A stretch of DNA of 44,541 nt from Candidatus Gastranaerophilales bacterium (GTDB lineage Bacteria; Cyanobacteriota; Vampirovibrionia; Gastranaerophilales; Gastranaerophilaceae): contig CANRHZ010000012.1 of NCBI GenBank assembly GCA_947630535.1, positions 1 through 44,541 of the forward strand, given 5' to 3'. Below, piece after piece: positions 6,527 through 16,487 of this stretch (position 1 is its first letter; the number at the start of each line of letters is the position of its first letter). Below the pieces are notes generated by a model. It made no database searches. It worked only from the letters and a program-made list of their open reading frames with translations, and was not told the DNA's origin. The translations under genes were made by a program, and so were the position numbers.

Positions 6527-9500
6527 TTTTTTCTTCCTTTAAAAGATTAAAGCAATATGAAGGCTCTTGTTTTGTAATTTTATTAAAAATTTTATATTCA
6601 TCTGAAGTTGTAAGGTAAAGTTTCTTTTTTGCTCTTGTAATTCCGACATATAAAAGCCTTAAGTTTTCATCTATAATTTCTTGCTTTATCTCATCTTCGG
6701 TTTTTTTAGAGCCTTTTATTGAGTTTATTATTTTTGTGCCTTCATTTATTTTAATGCTTGATGGTATTAAGCTTAAATTTTTATCTGTAAGACGGGGAAT
6801 AAATACATAATCAAATTCATCCCCCTTTGATTTATGTATTGTCATTATCTTAACTACATTTTGACCTGTTTCTTTTTTATTATCTTCAAAAAGTTTTATG
6901 TTTCCCCCTCCCTTTTTTATGAGTTCGTTTAATTTAATTAAGGTATCTTCAAAGTTCCCTTCGCTTTTATAAACCTTTGAAATTAAAGAGGAAACGGGAG
7001 CAATATTTATTCTTTTTTTAGGGTTATTTATAAAATAGTATTCGCCGATTTTAAATCCGAGAACGTCCGCCCTTAAAGTACAAAGCCCGAGAAAATATCT
7101 TAAATCCCACCAGAGAGGATAGTTTTCATAATTTTCAAGAATAAAAGGTTTTTTAATATTTTTTATTTCATCAAAAAGCTCAACATCCGATAAATAAAAG
7201 CCGTTATCTGTCATATTGTTAAGAAAATCTATGATAAGACTGTTATTAAGAGGGTTTGATATAAAATTAAAGACGCAAAGAACCGTTTTAAATACGGGGT
7301 TGTTTGATAAAAGAGAGGTGTTGGATATTATTTTATGGTTTGTGTTTGATTTTAAATAAGATATGTAATCATCCGCCTCTTTATTTGTTCTTGTTAAAAT
7401 TCCTATATCGGACGATTTTTCATAAGAAAAAATCTCATTTATTTTATTTAAAATAAATTTTTTTTCTTCTTCCTCTTTATTAAAAAACTTGAATTCAAAA
7501 GCGTTTTTATTCACAATGTTTTTGCCTTCAACGGGCTTTGTTTCTATTATGCTAAATGCGTCTTTTGAATAGTTAGAGCCCTTTTTAATAAGAATATTTG
7601 CAAGGTCAATAATTCCCGTTGCATTTCTTAAGGTATAGTTCATTTTGCAATTCGGGTTATTTTCTATAAATTTTCTAAACCCTTTTATATCTGAATTTGT
7701 AAAAGTTGAGGTGATTGCTTGATTAATGTCACCCGAGCGGATTATGTTCCCGTATTTCTTTGCAATTATATTAATAATTTCCTGCTGAATTGAGCTTGAA
7801 TCTTGCGCTTCATCTTCAATTACATAGTGTGCCAAATTTTGATAATATTCTCTTATCTTTACATTAGAACATAAAAGTTCGTATGCCAGCCCCAAGAGAT
7901 CGTCATAATCAATCAAATTAAGACTTTTTAGAGTTTTTTGGTATTTTTCATAAATCCTTTTAAAAACGGGACTATAAGAATTTGTGTATTTATTTTTTGA
8001 ATTTTTATAAGAAGATATTGCCCTTTCATAAATGCTTGTTTTGGATGTGTCCATCCCTTCCGTGTAAACAATTTCATTTATTATTTTGAGCCTTTTTATT
8101 TCATCCGTTATATCAAAATCAGAATCCAACCCCAAATTTATAAAGTTGTCATTTTCCCTTAAAATTCTTAAACACAACCCGTGGATTGTTGAGATATTCG
8201 GGGTTTCTTTTATGTTCGGAATTATAAGTTTTATTCTTTCCTTAAAAGTTCTTGCGGCAGAATCCATATAGGTTAAAACAAAGATGTTTTCGGGTTTTAT
8301 ACCATCTTCAAGAAGTTTTACTATAAGAGCAAGCATTATTGTTGTTTTTCCTGCTCCTGCAACCGCCATAACGGCAAATTTGCCCTTTTTGTACTCTAAA
8401 ACGGGCATCTGGTCTTTTCTTGGAACAATATTAAATTTTGGTTTTATTTGAGTTTCTTTTTTTTCAAAGAAATGTTTTATTCCTTGAAAATTTTCATTCC
8501 CGATAAAGTTGTAGTCGGATGAATACATATAAATTTCACCCTTTGATAACAAAAATATTTTTCTTAGCATTCTTGCCGTTTTATCAAGGGTGCAATATAT
8601 ATTGTCCTCAAGTTCAAAACTGTTTTTTTTCCAGTTTTTTTGAAAAATCCATGCATTATATAAGGGGCCCACATCTTGTTTTACCCAGTTAGAATTTGTT
8701 GCATCATATATAAAAAGATGCTTATTTTCAATTTTTAAATCTATGGCCTTTTGAAGGGTTGATATATTAATACATTTTGGCTTTAATTTGTTATGTTCAA
8801 GCGGATTTTCAGATATAATAGTGTTTTCAAGTCCATATAAAAGCTCTTTATTTGAATATACGTCTTTAAAAATATTTTCAAAATCCCTTATCTGTTTTAA
8901 AAGCTGATTAATTTTTTGTATGGCTTCTTTATTTTCTTCTTTCTTTTCAATAAAAAGGGATGAGATTGAATACAAAATTTCGCTCAATTTTTTGTCTTTT
9001 AATTTGGTTTTTATTTCAATTAACTTTTCAATCCGTTTTTCATCTTTATAATTTTCAAATATACAAAAAAGGTTTTTTTCCCCGAAAGAGGCTTCAAAAT
9101 CTTTTACTATATTAATTGAAACATTCAAGTCAACATTTAAAATTGAACCTAAAAGCCCCCTTAATTTGTATGATGAAACTTTGTAACTTTCAGGTTCAAC
9201 AATTAATTTTAAAAGCGTAATTATATGAGAAACAACAATGTTGGCTTCAATTTTTTCTGAACCCGAAATGAAATTAACGGGTGCATCTAATTTATCTGTA
9301 CAAAATTTAAAAAACTCGTTATTTTCAGGAACTATAACCAAAATATCAAAAGGGTCTACCCCTTTATTTAAAAGAGAGTTTATCTTTTCTATAAGGGCAT
9401 CCGTCATATCAATTGCCCCTATAAAACTTTTTTCTTCCATATTTTCAATACTTATTTTTTCATTATTTACGATTTTTTCAAAAATCATATCGGCTTTTTC

Positions 9501-10286
9501 GTTCTTATCTAAAAGGATTGGGCTTTCATTTAAAAATAATTCAAAGTTGTTTTCCTGCGCACAAAGATATCCCTTTCTGGAGCTTCCTTTGGGGTCATAG
9601 GCTATAAAAAACTCTTTTGTATCATTTTTTATAAACTTTAAATATTCAAATAAAGACGGGCACATTTCATCTGCATCATCAACAAATACATATTTAAACG
9701 GGTTTTTTATTTTTTTATATAAATAAGAAAACAATTGAACCTGTCTTAAGTAATCAAATGCTCTTAATTCAAGGGTTTTTTGCATATATAGGGCAATTGC
9801 GTTTTTAATTTCCGTTGAATAAGATTCTTTAAGGATTTTTGTTTTTTGCTTAACTTCTTCTTCACTGAGCGAGTTTAGGGTTATTAAAGATTGCCTTCTT
9901 AAAAGCTGATGCAACAGATTTATTTTTGAATTGTAGCCTCTGAAATTAAATTTTTCTATTGCATTTTTAAAAATGTAATTTGAAGCCTCAAGCCCGCATA
10001 GATTGGGTATTACCTCACTTTTTCCAAACTCTATTTTTTCATCCAAAATCGGGTAATATTCTGAAACCATATTGTAGCAAAGCCCAAAATAGCTATACAC
10101 GTTGAACTTTGTTAAACAATTAATTTTTAAATTGTTTTTAACTTTTTCAATGAAATCTTCTTTTAGTTTTGAATTTTGAACAATAACAAGTATACTGTCC
10201 GAACTTATGTTTTGGTCTAAAAGTTCAAGATACTTGTTAATTAAAATTTCGGTTTTATTTGTTGAAATATCCCCGTATAAAAGCAT
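6519..10286 (-). CDS. UvrD/AddAB-type helicase with two motor modules
   Basis: A 1255-residue superfamily 1A helicase. The C-terminal half has all motifs: Walker A AVAGAGKTT near 640, Walker B VIEDEAQD near 820, GDINQAI, LRNATG near 885, TIHKSKGDEFDYVF near 1150 and LLYVGITRAKKKLY near 1215. The first about 620 residues look like a second, degraded motor: GDISTNKTE at 5-13 (Gly to Asn in the P-loop), VDDADEM near 204 and YDPKGSSRKGYL, then AddB-like text. This suggests an AddAB- or RecBCD-like machine fused into one chain, with the nuclease in the next gene. The ATG directly follows the priA stop. Double-strand break repair is the likely role (inference). Confidence 0.8.
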   Translation of the reverse strand: MLLYGDISTNKTEILINKYLELLDQNISSDSILVIVQNSKLKEDFIEKVKNNLKINCLTKFNVYSYFGLCYNMVSEYYPILDEKIEFGKSEVIPNLCGLEASNYIFKNAIEKFNFRGYNSKINLLHQLLRRQSLITLNSLSEEEVKQKTKILKESYSTEIKNAIALYMQKTLELRAFDYLRQVQLFSYLYKKIKNPFKYVFVDDADEMCPSLFEYLKFIKNDTKEFFIAYDPKGSSRKGYLCAQENNFELFLNESPILLDKNEKADMIFEKIVNNEKISIENMEEKSFIGAIDMTDALIEKINSLLNKGVDPFDILVIVPENNEFFKFCTDKLDAPVNFISGSEKIEANIVVSHIITLLKLIVEPESYKVSSYKLRGLLGSILNVDLNVSINIVKDFEASFGEKNLFCIFENYKDEKRIEKLIEIKTKLKDKKLSEILYSISSLFIEKKEENKEAIQKINQLLKQIRDFENIFKDVYSNKELLYGLENTIISENPLEHNKLKPKCINISTLQKAIDLKIENKHLFIYDATNSNWVKQDVGPLYNAWIFQKNWKKNSFELEDNIYCTLDKTARMLRKIFLLSKGEIYMYSSDYNFIGNENFQGIKHFFEKKETQIKPKFNIVPRKDQMPVLEYKKGKFAVMAVAGAGKTTIMLALIVKLLEDGIKPENIFVLTYMDSAARTFKERIKLIIPNIKETPNISTIHGLCLRILRENDNFINLGLDSDFDITDEIKRLKIINEIVYTEGMDTSKTSIYERAISSYKNSKNKYTNSYSPVFKRIYEKYQKTLKSLNLIDYDDLLGLAYELLCSNVKIREYYQNLAHYVIEDEAQDSSSIQQEIINIIAKKYGNIIRSGDINQAITSTFTNSDIKGFRKFIENNPNCKMNYTLRNATGIIDLANILIKKGSNYSKDAFSIIETKPVEGKNIVNKNAFEFKFFNKEEEEKKFILNKINEIFSYEKSSDIGILTRTNKEADDYISYLKSNTNHKIISNTSLLSNNPVFKTVLCVFNFISNPLNNSLIIDFLNNMTDNGFYLSDVELFDEIKNIKKPFILENYENYPLWWDLRYFLGLCTLRADVLGFKIGEYYFINNPKKRINIAPVSSLISKVYKSEGNFEDTLIKLNELIKKGGGNIKLFEDNKKETGQNVVKIMTIHKSKGDEFDYVFIPRLTDKNLSLIPSSIKINEGTKIINSIKGSKKTEDEIKQEIIDENLRLLYVGITRAKKKLYLTTSDEYKIFNKITKQEPSYCFNLLKEEKND

Positions 10287-12308
10287 TTATAATACATCCA
10301 TAGGATCAACATCCACTGTCATTTTTATATCATTAGGCAAAATCACCGTTCTTAAAAAACTCAGAATTGAAAAGTGCCCTTTTTGCTCCAATTTGTTTTT
10401 TACTATTATATTAAATCTGTATTCATTCTTCAATTTTTCTATTACGCAAGGAACAGGCCCGAGAACAATCAACCTTTCTTCAAGGTTTAATTTGTCCACC
10501 CAACTTCTTAGGGCATGGCTTATTTCTAAAGAGGCACGATTTGCCCTTATTACGTTTTTTGACTGAATAATAATTCTTATAATAGATGAAAATGGCGGAT
10601 AATCAAACATTTCACGCATTTCAATTTCATTTTCATAGAAGGTTTTATAATCTTGCTTTTTTGCGTTAATTAAAAAATCGTTTTGAGCATTGTAGGTTTG
10701 AAAAATAACTTCCCCGCTATTTTCTCCTCTGCCTGAACGCCCCGCAACTTGTGTTAGTATGGAAAAACCTCTTTCAGTGCTTCTAAAATCGGGAAGATTA
10801 AAACTTAAATCCGCATTTATAACCCCGACAAGAGTCACATTCGGATTATCAAGCCCCTTTGCAATCATCTGAGTGCCGACCAGAATATCCGTTTTGCCCG
10901 ACATAAAATCGTTCAGTATTTCAACATGTTCATTTTTTTTGCTTAAACTATCCGAATCCAGCCTTTGGATGGCTGCATCTTTAAATATTCTTCTTGCAAC
11001 TTCTTCCACTCTTTCGCTTCCCGTGCCAAAGTTTTGAAGGGCGTCTGCCTTACATTTAGGGCAAACATCAAGGTCTTTTATCTCAAAATTGCAATAGTGA
11101 CACTTATGAGAGTTTGAACCGGCGTGGTAAATCAGGGGGATTGCACATTTGGGGCACTCTATAACGCTTGCGCAAGACAGGCATTGGGTATAGGTTGAGA
11201 AACCTCTTCTATTTATTAAAAGTATGGTTTGTTCTTTTTTTTCAAGCCTGTTTTGTATTTTTTCAACAAGAAATTTTGAAAAGAGCCCGTTATTTTTAAA
11301 TGCCCGCTCTTGCCTCATATCAACTATTGTAACCTTTGGAAGGGAAGAATTATTGTACCTTTGCTTTAATTCAAAAAGCGAGTTTGAATTTATTGCCCTG
11401 TAATAGCTTGGAATGTCGGGTGTGGCTGAGCCCATAACTATTTTTGCGCCGTACAATTTTGCAAGTTTTTTTGCAACCTCAATTGCATGGTATCTGGGCT
11501 CTTTCATATCCTGTTTGTAGCTATCATCATGTTGCTCGTCAATTATTATGAGCCCTAAATTTTGAATAGGGGCAAAGACGCTTGAACGTGCCCCAAAAAG
11601 TATTTTTATCTCGTTGCATCTTAATTTTTGCCAAACTTTATACTTTTCGGCTTCCGTTATGGAGGAGTGCCAAATTGCAATTGAGTCTTTACCAAACCTT
11701 TTTATTGTTCTTATGGTAAGTTGTGATACAAGCGCAATTTCAGGAGCCATAAAAAGAACATTTTTGCCTTCTTTTATGGTGTCCTTCATAAGTTTAAAAT
11801 ATATTTCGGTTTTGCCCGAGCCCGTTATTCCATGGATTAGCGCAACTTCAGGCATAACATGTTTTATTTCATCATATACCTTTTTTTGTTCTTCATTTAG
11901 ATTGTGTGCTTCTTTTTCGTCTTTATTTTGTTCAAATATTTTTGGTTTTATCTTTGGTTTTCTGTAATTTTTTACGTTCTTTTCAAAAAATTTAGACGGA
12001 AGCGCCGTTTTTAGAACGGTCGGAAGGTCTGAATAGTAATAATTTGCAATCCATTCCAAGAGTTTTAAATATTCAAGATTAAACATAGGCGAATAATCAA
12101 GAATTTCATCAATATATTTAACCTTTATTCCATCTTCTACATAATCTGAAAATCCGACAATATATGCTTTTATTTTTCTTGATTTTCCGAAAGGCACCAT
12201 AACCGGTATTCCTATATGAACTTTATCTTTCATTTCATCAGGAATAAGGTAGCTAAAGGTTTTTGTTCCAAGCGTTTTTATATCTACAAGACATTGAGCA
12301 TATTTCAT
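10287..12308 (-). CDS. priA: Primosomal protein N' (replication restart helicase PriA)
   Basis: A 673-residue PriA. The N-terminal DNA-binding domain starts KYAQCLVDI with FSYLIP and PFGKSRKIKAYIVG. Helicase motifs follow: HGITGSGKTEIY (Walker A), IIIDEQHDDSYKQ (DEAH-type) and GSATPDIPSYY. The zinc-binding arm has four CxxC pairs (CLSC, CPKC, CHYC, CPKC), and motif V/VI (GTQMIAKGLDNPNVTLVG, QVAGRSGRG) follows. PriA reloads the replisome at stalled or repaired forks. It abuts both neighbours, the small exported protein gene upstream and the helicase downstream, with no spacer, so translation is probably coupled. Length is slightly below that of E. coli PriA (732). Confidence 0.95.
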   Translation of the reverse strand: MKYAQCLVDIKTLGTKTFSYLIPDEMKDKVHIGIPVMVPFGKSRKIKAYIVGFSDYVEDGIKVKYIDEILDYSPMFNLEYLKLLEWIANYYYSDLPTVLKTALPSKFFEKNVKNYRKPKIKPKIFEQNKDEKEAHNLNEEQKKVYDEIKHVMPEVALIHGITGSGKTEIYFKLMKDTIKEGKNVLFMAPEIALVSQLTIRTIKRFGKDSIAIWHSSITEAEKYKVWQKLRCNEIKILFGARSSVFAPIQNLGLIIIDEQHDDSYKQDMKEPRYHAIEVAKKLAKLYGAKIVMGSATPDIPSYYRAINSNSLFELKQRYNNSSLPKVTIVDMRQERAFKNNGLFSKFLVEKIQNRLEKKEQTILLINRRGFSTYTQCLSCASVIECPKCAIPLIYHAGSNSHKCHYCNFEIKDLDVCPKCKADALQNFGTGSERVEEVARRIFKDAAIQRLDSDSLSKKNEHVEILNDFMSGKTDILVGTQMIAKGLDNPNVTLVGVINADLSFNLPDFRSTERGFSILTQVAGRSGRGENSGEVIFQTYNAQNDFLINAKKQDYKTFYENEIEMREMFDYPPFSSIIRIIIQSKNVIRANRASLEISHALRSWVDKLNLEERLIVLGPVPCVIEKLKNEYRFNIIVKNKLEQKGHFSILSFLRTVILPNDIKMTVDVDPMDVL

Positions 12309-12659
12309 TTATTGAACCTTATTTGGAAGATTGTATAAACTGTTTGAAACTTCGCTAAAAACCGAATTTTGAATATCTGTTAGGGGAGAAGATTTTTTGA
12401 GTTTTTGTATTTTCATATTAGATGCGGTGCTTGATATCTCAGATATCATAACAAGGTATTCATCCAAACCTTTTGAAAAAAGTATATATCCGCTATCTGA
12501 TTGTATTTCAAGTATTTTATAGTTTAGAGAATTAATTGAACTTAATGTGACCATAAAAAGTTCATCGGAAGATACCGAAAAATTCTTTGAATCCATAGCC
12601 TTTGAATAGCTCATATTTAAGGTTAATATAAACAGTATAAAAATTATTATCTTTTTCAT
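12309..12659 (-). CDS. Small exported protein of unknown function
   Basis: A 116-residue protein starting MKKIIIFILFILTLNMSYSKA, a clear Sec signal peptide. The ATG at 12659 overlaps the polA stop (ATGA), which is preferred over an in-frame ATG 15 bases further upstream because it leaves a clean signal peptide and coupled translation. The mature part is about 95 residues, with alternating strands (SDELFMVTLSSINSLNYKILEIQ, YILFSKGLDEYLVMI) and no cysteines. No family is recognised. Its position between polA and priA is probably operon convenience rather than function. Confidence 0.7.
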   Translation of the reverse strand: MKKIIIFILFILTLNMSYSKAMDSKNFSVSSDELFMVTLSSINSLNYKILEIQSDSGYILFSKGLDEYLVMISEISSTASNMKIQKLKKSSPLTDIQNSVFSEVSNSLYNLPNKVQ

Positions 12660-15277
12660 TTGCTCTCCATCCAACTTTTTGACACCTTAACATCTACAAC
12701 AAGAGGAACTCTTAAAGGTTGATTTAATTCCATAGACTTTATTACAATCTCTTTAACTTTTTCAATCTCATCTTTATGAACTTCAAGAACAAGTTCATCA
12801 TGCACCTGAATAATAATGTTTGCTCTTAGGCCTTCCAAATTTTTATCAAGCTCAACCATTGCCATTTTGATTAAATCGGCGCTTGTTCCCTGCAAGGGAG
12901 CATTTATTGCGGCACGCTCCGCAAATTCTCTTATTTTGGCATTTCTTGAATTTAATTCTTCTTTTAAGTATCTTTTTCTTCCGAACATAGTTTCCACATA
13001 ACCGTTCTGGTGTGCATCCATAAGGGTATTTGTTATGTATGTATTTATTTTGGGATACTGTCTAAAGTATTTATCAATAAATGTTTGCGCTTCATAAGGT
13101 GTTATGTTTAATGCGCTTGCAAGCCCATACCTTGTTTGCCCGTATATAAGCCCAAAATTTACCGCCTTTGCTTTTCTTCTCATTTCTTTTGTAACATTTT
13201 TTTCGTCAACATTAAATATTTTTGATGCGGTATGCAAATGTACATCAAGCCCCGAATTAAAAGCTTCAATCAAAGCGTCGTCATTTGATATATGGGCTAA
13301 AAGCCTTAATTCAATTTGGGAATAATCGGCAGAAAGTATTGAATAATTTTCAATATCTGATGATATAAAAGCCGCTCTTATTCTGTTTGAAAATTCCGTT
13401 CTTATGGGAATGTTTTGCAAATTAGGGTCTGAACTTGACAATCTTCCCGTTGTTGTTGTGGTCTGGTTGTAGTGTGTGTGTAATTTATTATCTTCTTTCA
13501 GAAGGTTTGGAAGATTATCAACATAGGTGTTTTTTAATTTCATATAGGTTCTATGCTCTATAATATCTCTTGCAATTTCGTAATCCTCCGCAAGTTCTTC
13601 CAATATTTTTGCACTTGTTGAATATCCTGTCTTGGTCTTTTTTTTAGGCTTTATTTGAAGCACGTTAAATAAAATTTCCCCAACCTGTTTTGGCGAATTT
13701 ATATTAAACTTAACTCCCGCTTTTTCATATATTTTATCTTCAAGTTGTGTGATTTTTTCATCTATTTCTTTATTTAAAACTTTCAGATAATTGCAATCAA
13801 GACTTACTCCCGTTTTTTCCATTTTATAAAGAACCTTGGCAAGTTTTAATTCAAGAGAGGATAATTTTTTTTCTTTTTCATTTAATTTGTTATCGTAATA
13901 TTTTTTTAGCTCATAGATTGAAGCAGCCAAGACATAGGGGTTATTTTCTTCAGTAATATCAAGATGAACTTCAATCTGGCTTATTAAATCATGGTTTCTT
14001 GATGAATCAAAAACATAGCTATTTAGCATTACATCCGATATAACCCCTTTTATATTCGGATTTTTATAGAAGGAAGATTTTATATCATATCCAACCTTTT
14101 TAATCGTTTCATCTTCAAGATATTTAATTGAATTTTGATAGCTTAACTTTGTATAATTTATTGAATTTGCAAAATAAACCCCATCTTCTTCAATTAAAAA
14201 CGAAATAAAATCGTCCCTAAAATTAAATTCATTCTCATTAACTTCAACCCTTTTATTATAGGTTTGTTTTTTGTTTTGAATTTCCATGTTTGAAAAAAGC
14301 GAAGTTTGAGAAGGCTCTATATCAGAAAACTTCACAATCGGGGTTAATTCATCATCTTTTGTTTTGTTATCTTCTTTGCACATAAAAGGTTGTATGAGCT
14401 TATCTATGTTTTTTACAAAGCTATAAAATTGAAGTTTTTTAAAAAATTCTATTACATTATTTTTATCTTCAATCTCAAGGCATGTGTTATCAAAATTGAA
14501 GTCTATCTCTACGTCCTGTTTAATTGTTGCAAGAAATTGAGAAAGGTATGCCATCTTTTTTTCATCTTCAAGTTTTTGTACAACAGACTTTTTGGATATA
14601 TTCGAAATATTTTCATACACTTTATCAAGGGTGCCGAATTTTTCCAAAAGTTCTACTGCGGTTTTGGGGCCTATGCCTTTAACACCGGGGATATTATCCG
14701 AACTGTCTCCGCAAAGAGCTTTATAATCTATTACTTGATTTGGGTATATTCCCATTTTTTCATGGACATAATTCCAATCGTATTCAATAAGCTCACCCTT
14801 TTGCGGGATTAAAACTTTTATAAAACCATTCTTATCTACAAGCTGGAGAGAATCTCTGTCGCCTGTTAAAATGTAGGTTTTATGCCCGAGTTCTTTTGCT
14901 TTTTTTGAAATTGTCCCTATTATATCGTCCCCTTCAAACCCCTCTTTTGTATAAATCGGAATATTTAAAGCTTTAAGCCCTTCCATAATTAAAGAAAGCT
15001 GAGGTCTTAGAGAATCAGGCATGGTTTGTCTGTTTGCTTTATAATTTTCATACTTTTCAAGACGAAAAGTATGCCTTGAAACATCAAACGCAACGGCTAT
15101 GTTATCGGGCTTTATTAAGCCTTTGTTATTCAACATATCAAATATGGCTTTAAAAAACCCGTATATTGCCCAAGTCGGTGTATGGTCGGTTGTTTGCATA
15201 TTGGTTCTCTCAAGCGCAAAAAACATTCTAAAACAAAGAGCATGTCCGTCTATTAAAATTAAAGTTTTTGAATTCAT
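12656..15277 (-). CDS. polA: DNA polymerase I
   Basis: An 873-residue family A polymerase. The N-terminal 5' nuclease domain shows LIDGHALCFRMFFAL, GDRDSLQLV and GVKGIGPKTAVELL. The polymerase domain shows TTTTGRLSSSDPNLQNIP, ADYSQIELRLLAHIS, RRKAKAVNFGLIYG and QVHDELVLEV. The central 3'-5' exonuclease domain keeps its fold region but lacks the catalytic DxE pair (RDDFISFLIEEDGVYF), so proofreading is probably lost, as in Bacillus PolA. It acts in Okazaki fragment maturation and gap repair. The ATG has an AAGGAAAC ribosome binding site that overlaps the stop of the tadG-like gene. Confidence 0.96.
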   Translation of the reverse strand: MNSKTLILIDGHALCFRMFFALERTNMQTTDHTPTWAIYGFFKAIFDMLNNKGLIKPDNIAVAFDVSRHTFRLEKYENYKANRQTMPDSLRPQLSLIMEGLKALNIPIYTKEGFEGDDIIGTISKKAKELGHKTYILTGDRDSLQLVDKNGFIKVLIPQKGELIEYDWNYVHEKMGIYPNQVIDYKALCGDSSDNIPGVKGIGPKTAVELLEKFGTLDKVYENISNISKKSVVQKLEDEKKMAYLSQFLATIKQDVEIDFNFDNTCLEIEDKNNVIEFFKKLQFYSFVKNIDKLIQPFMCKEDNKTKDDELTPIVKFSDIEPSQTSLFSNMEIQNKKQTYNKRVEVNENEFNFRDDFISFLIEEDGVYFANSINYTKLSYQNSIKYLEDETIKKVGYDIKSSFYKNPNIKGVISDVMLNSYVFDSSRNHDLISQIEVHLDITEENNPYVLAASIYELKKYYDNKLNEKEKKLSSLELKLAKVLYKMEKTGVSLDCNYLKVLNKEIDEKITQLEDKIYEKAGVKFNINSPKQVGEILFNVLQIKPKKKTKTGYSTSAKILEELAEDYEIARDIIEHRTYMKLKNTYVDNLPNLLKEDNKLHTHYNQTTTTTGRLSSSDPNLQNIPIRTEFSNRIRAAFISSDIENYSILSADYSQIELRLLAHISNDDALIEAFNSGLDVHLHTASKIFNVDEKNVTKEMRRKAKAVNFGLIYGQTRYGLASALNITPYEAQTFIDKYFRQYPKINTYITNTLMDAHQNGYVETMFGRKRYLKEELNSRNAKIREFAERAAINAPLQGTSADLIKMAMVELDKNLEGLRANIIIQVHDELVLEVHKDEIEKVKEIVIKSMELNQPLRVPLVVDVKVSKSWMESK

Positions 15278-15289
15278 CCTGTTTCCTTT

Positions 15290-16486
15290 TTATATGGGGC
15301 AAGAGCCCTTATCTTCGCTTTCCGCTGATGATGCGGTTGGGATAAAATTATTATAATCCCATCTTTTAATTAAATACACATTGTTCAAAATTGTAAGCTT
15401 AACTTCAACTTCTCTGTTTACATAATCTCCGACAAGCATTGATGAGGGGTCAATCACAGGTGGCATTTTTGTAAATTCAATATCACAAGGGTCCTTATAT
15501 CCCCCTTCTGTATCTTCGCCCGAGCCTCCCGCTTTATAAACCGTAATTGCGCTTAATCTTCTTGTATCTCCGTCCCATTCTTCTCCTTCTTTTGAAAGGT
15601 CAAATGTAACTTTGTTATTTTTAGCGGAATTTATGCAATAAAAGCAGTTTGTATACTCATCCGTTGATAAACCGTTAAAGTAGTTTAATTCATTTCCCTT
15701 TAAACAAATTCTTTTAATATCGGCATCTTTTGCTTTGTATCCAATATCTGTATATTTTGGTTCAACCCCGCTATTTTTAAAGCCTTCATAGCTTCCAAAA
15801 ATGAAAAACCCGCCCCCTGACGTATTTAAAGTTGAATTTTTATATTTGAATTGAATTGCAAAATCTCCGTTTGCATTTTCTTTAGAAGATATTACATCCG
15901 TTTTTTTTGTTATCTCATCAAGGTCATTTTTTTCTTCAAATGGAGATAAAAATTCAGCCTTCATTCCGGATAAATTTGTATAGTATTCCCTGTAGGCATC
16001 AATATTTAGAGTATCGGGTTTTTCTCCCGCTTCAATAGTTTTTGTTATTTCAATTCTTTCGCTTTTTGCAAAAGAAACCCCGTGAATTAAAATTTCTTTA
16101 ACCCCGACAAACCTTAAAAAAGCGGGAAGTACCCTTGCGGTTGTATCAACTTTAACAACAAGCGTTTTATCGTCCGTATTTTCTTTATATTCCATATTGT
16201 TGATTTTAAAGACAAGAATACCTGAATTTTGTGAATTATAAATGCTTTGATAGACATCTTTTATAAAGGTGCACTTATTATTTTTTTCGGTTTGACTTAA
16301 AGGAGTTCCTTCAAGATTTCTTGCAAGGCTTGAGGCATATTCAAACGCAACGGCCTCGGTTATTTTTTGGAGCTTATATCTGGATAAAATTACATAACAT
16401 GCATCCGTTCCAAATGAGCACAACATAAGAAGGGAAAATGCAAATATAAAAGAAGCAAGAATTGAATTAGCCTTAAGTTTTTTCAT
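15290..16486 (-). CDS. TadG-like pseudopilin/membrane protein
   Basis: A 398-residue protein with a hydrophobic N-terminal segment SILASFIFAFSLLMLCSFGTDACYVI followed by LSRYKLQKITEAVAFEYASSLA, the pattern of TadE/TadG-type Flp pilus-associated proteins (D..Y....R..Lq...DaaA). The rest is a large exported domain with an FGSYEGFKNSG-type central region and three or more cysteines (CINS, CDIEF, CPI). The start is placed at 16486 because AAGGAG lies at good spacing before it and the upstream gene stops 2 bases earlier. A longer frame starting at 16663 would overlap that gene by 176 bases. No TadA ATPase, secretin or prepilin peptidase is in the window. Confidence 0.6.
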   Translation of the reverse strand: MKKLKANSILASFIFAFSLLMLCSFGTDACYVILSRYKLQKITEAVAFEYASSLARNLEGTPLSQTEKNNKCTFIKDVYQSIYNSQNSGILVFKINNMEYKENTDDKTLVVKVDTTARVLPAFLRFVGVKEILIHGVSFAKSERIEITKTIEAGEKPDTLNIDAYREYYTNLSGMKAEFLSPFEEKNDLDEITKKTDVISSKENANGDFAIQFKYKNSTLNTSGGGFFIFGSYEGFKNSGVEPKYTDIGYKAKDADIKRICLKGNELNYFNGLSTDEYTNCFYCINSAKNNKVTFDLSKEGEEWDGDTRRLSAITVYKAGGSGEDTEGGYKDPCDIEFTKMPPVIDPSSMLVGDYVNREVEVKLTILNNVYLIKRWDYNNFIPTASSAESEDKGSCPI

Positions 16487-16487
16487 T

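Noticed and set aside
10207-10566. Plus-strand reading frames opposite the helicase, priA, polA and pnp genes
   Set aside because: They lie wholly within well-supported minus-strand genes, lack family motifs and are composition shadows.
12660-12674. Start of the small exported protein at 12674
   Set aside because: The ATG at 12659 gives a clean signal peptide and an ATGA overlap with polA.
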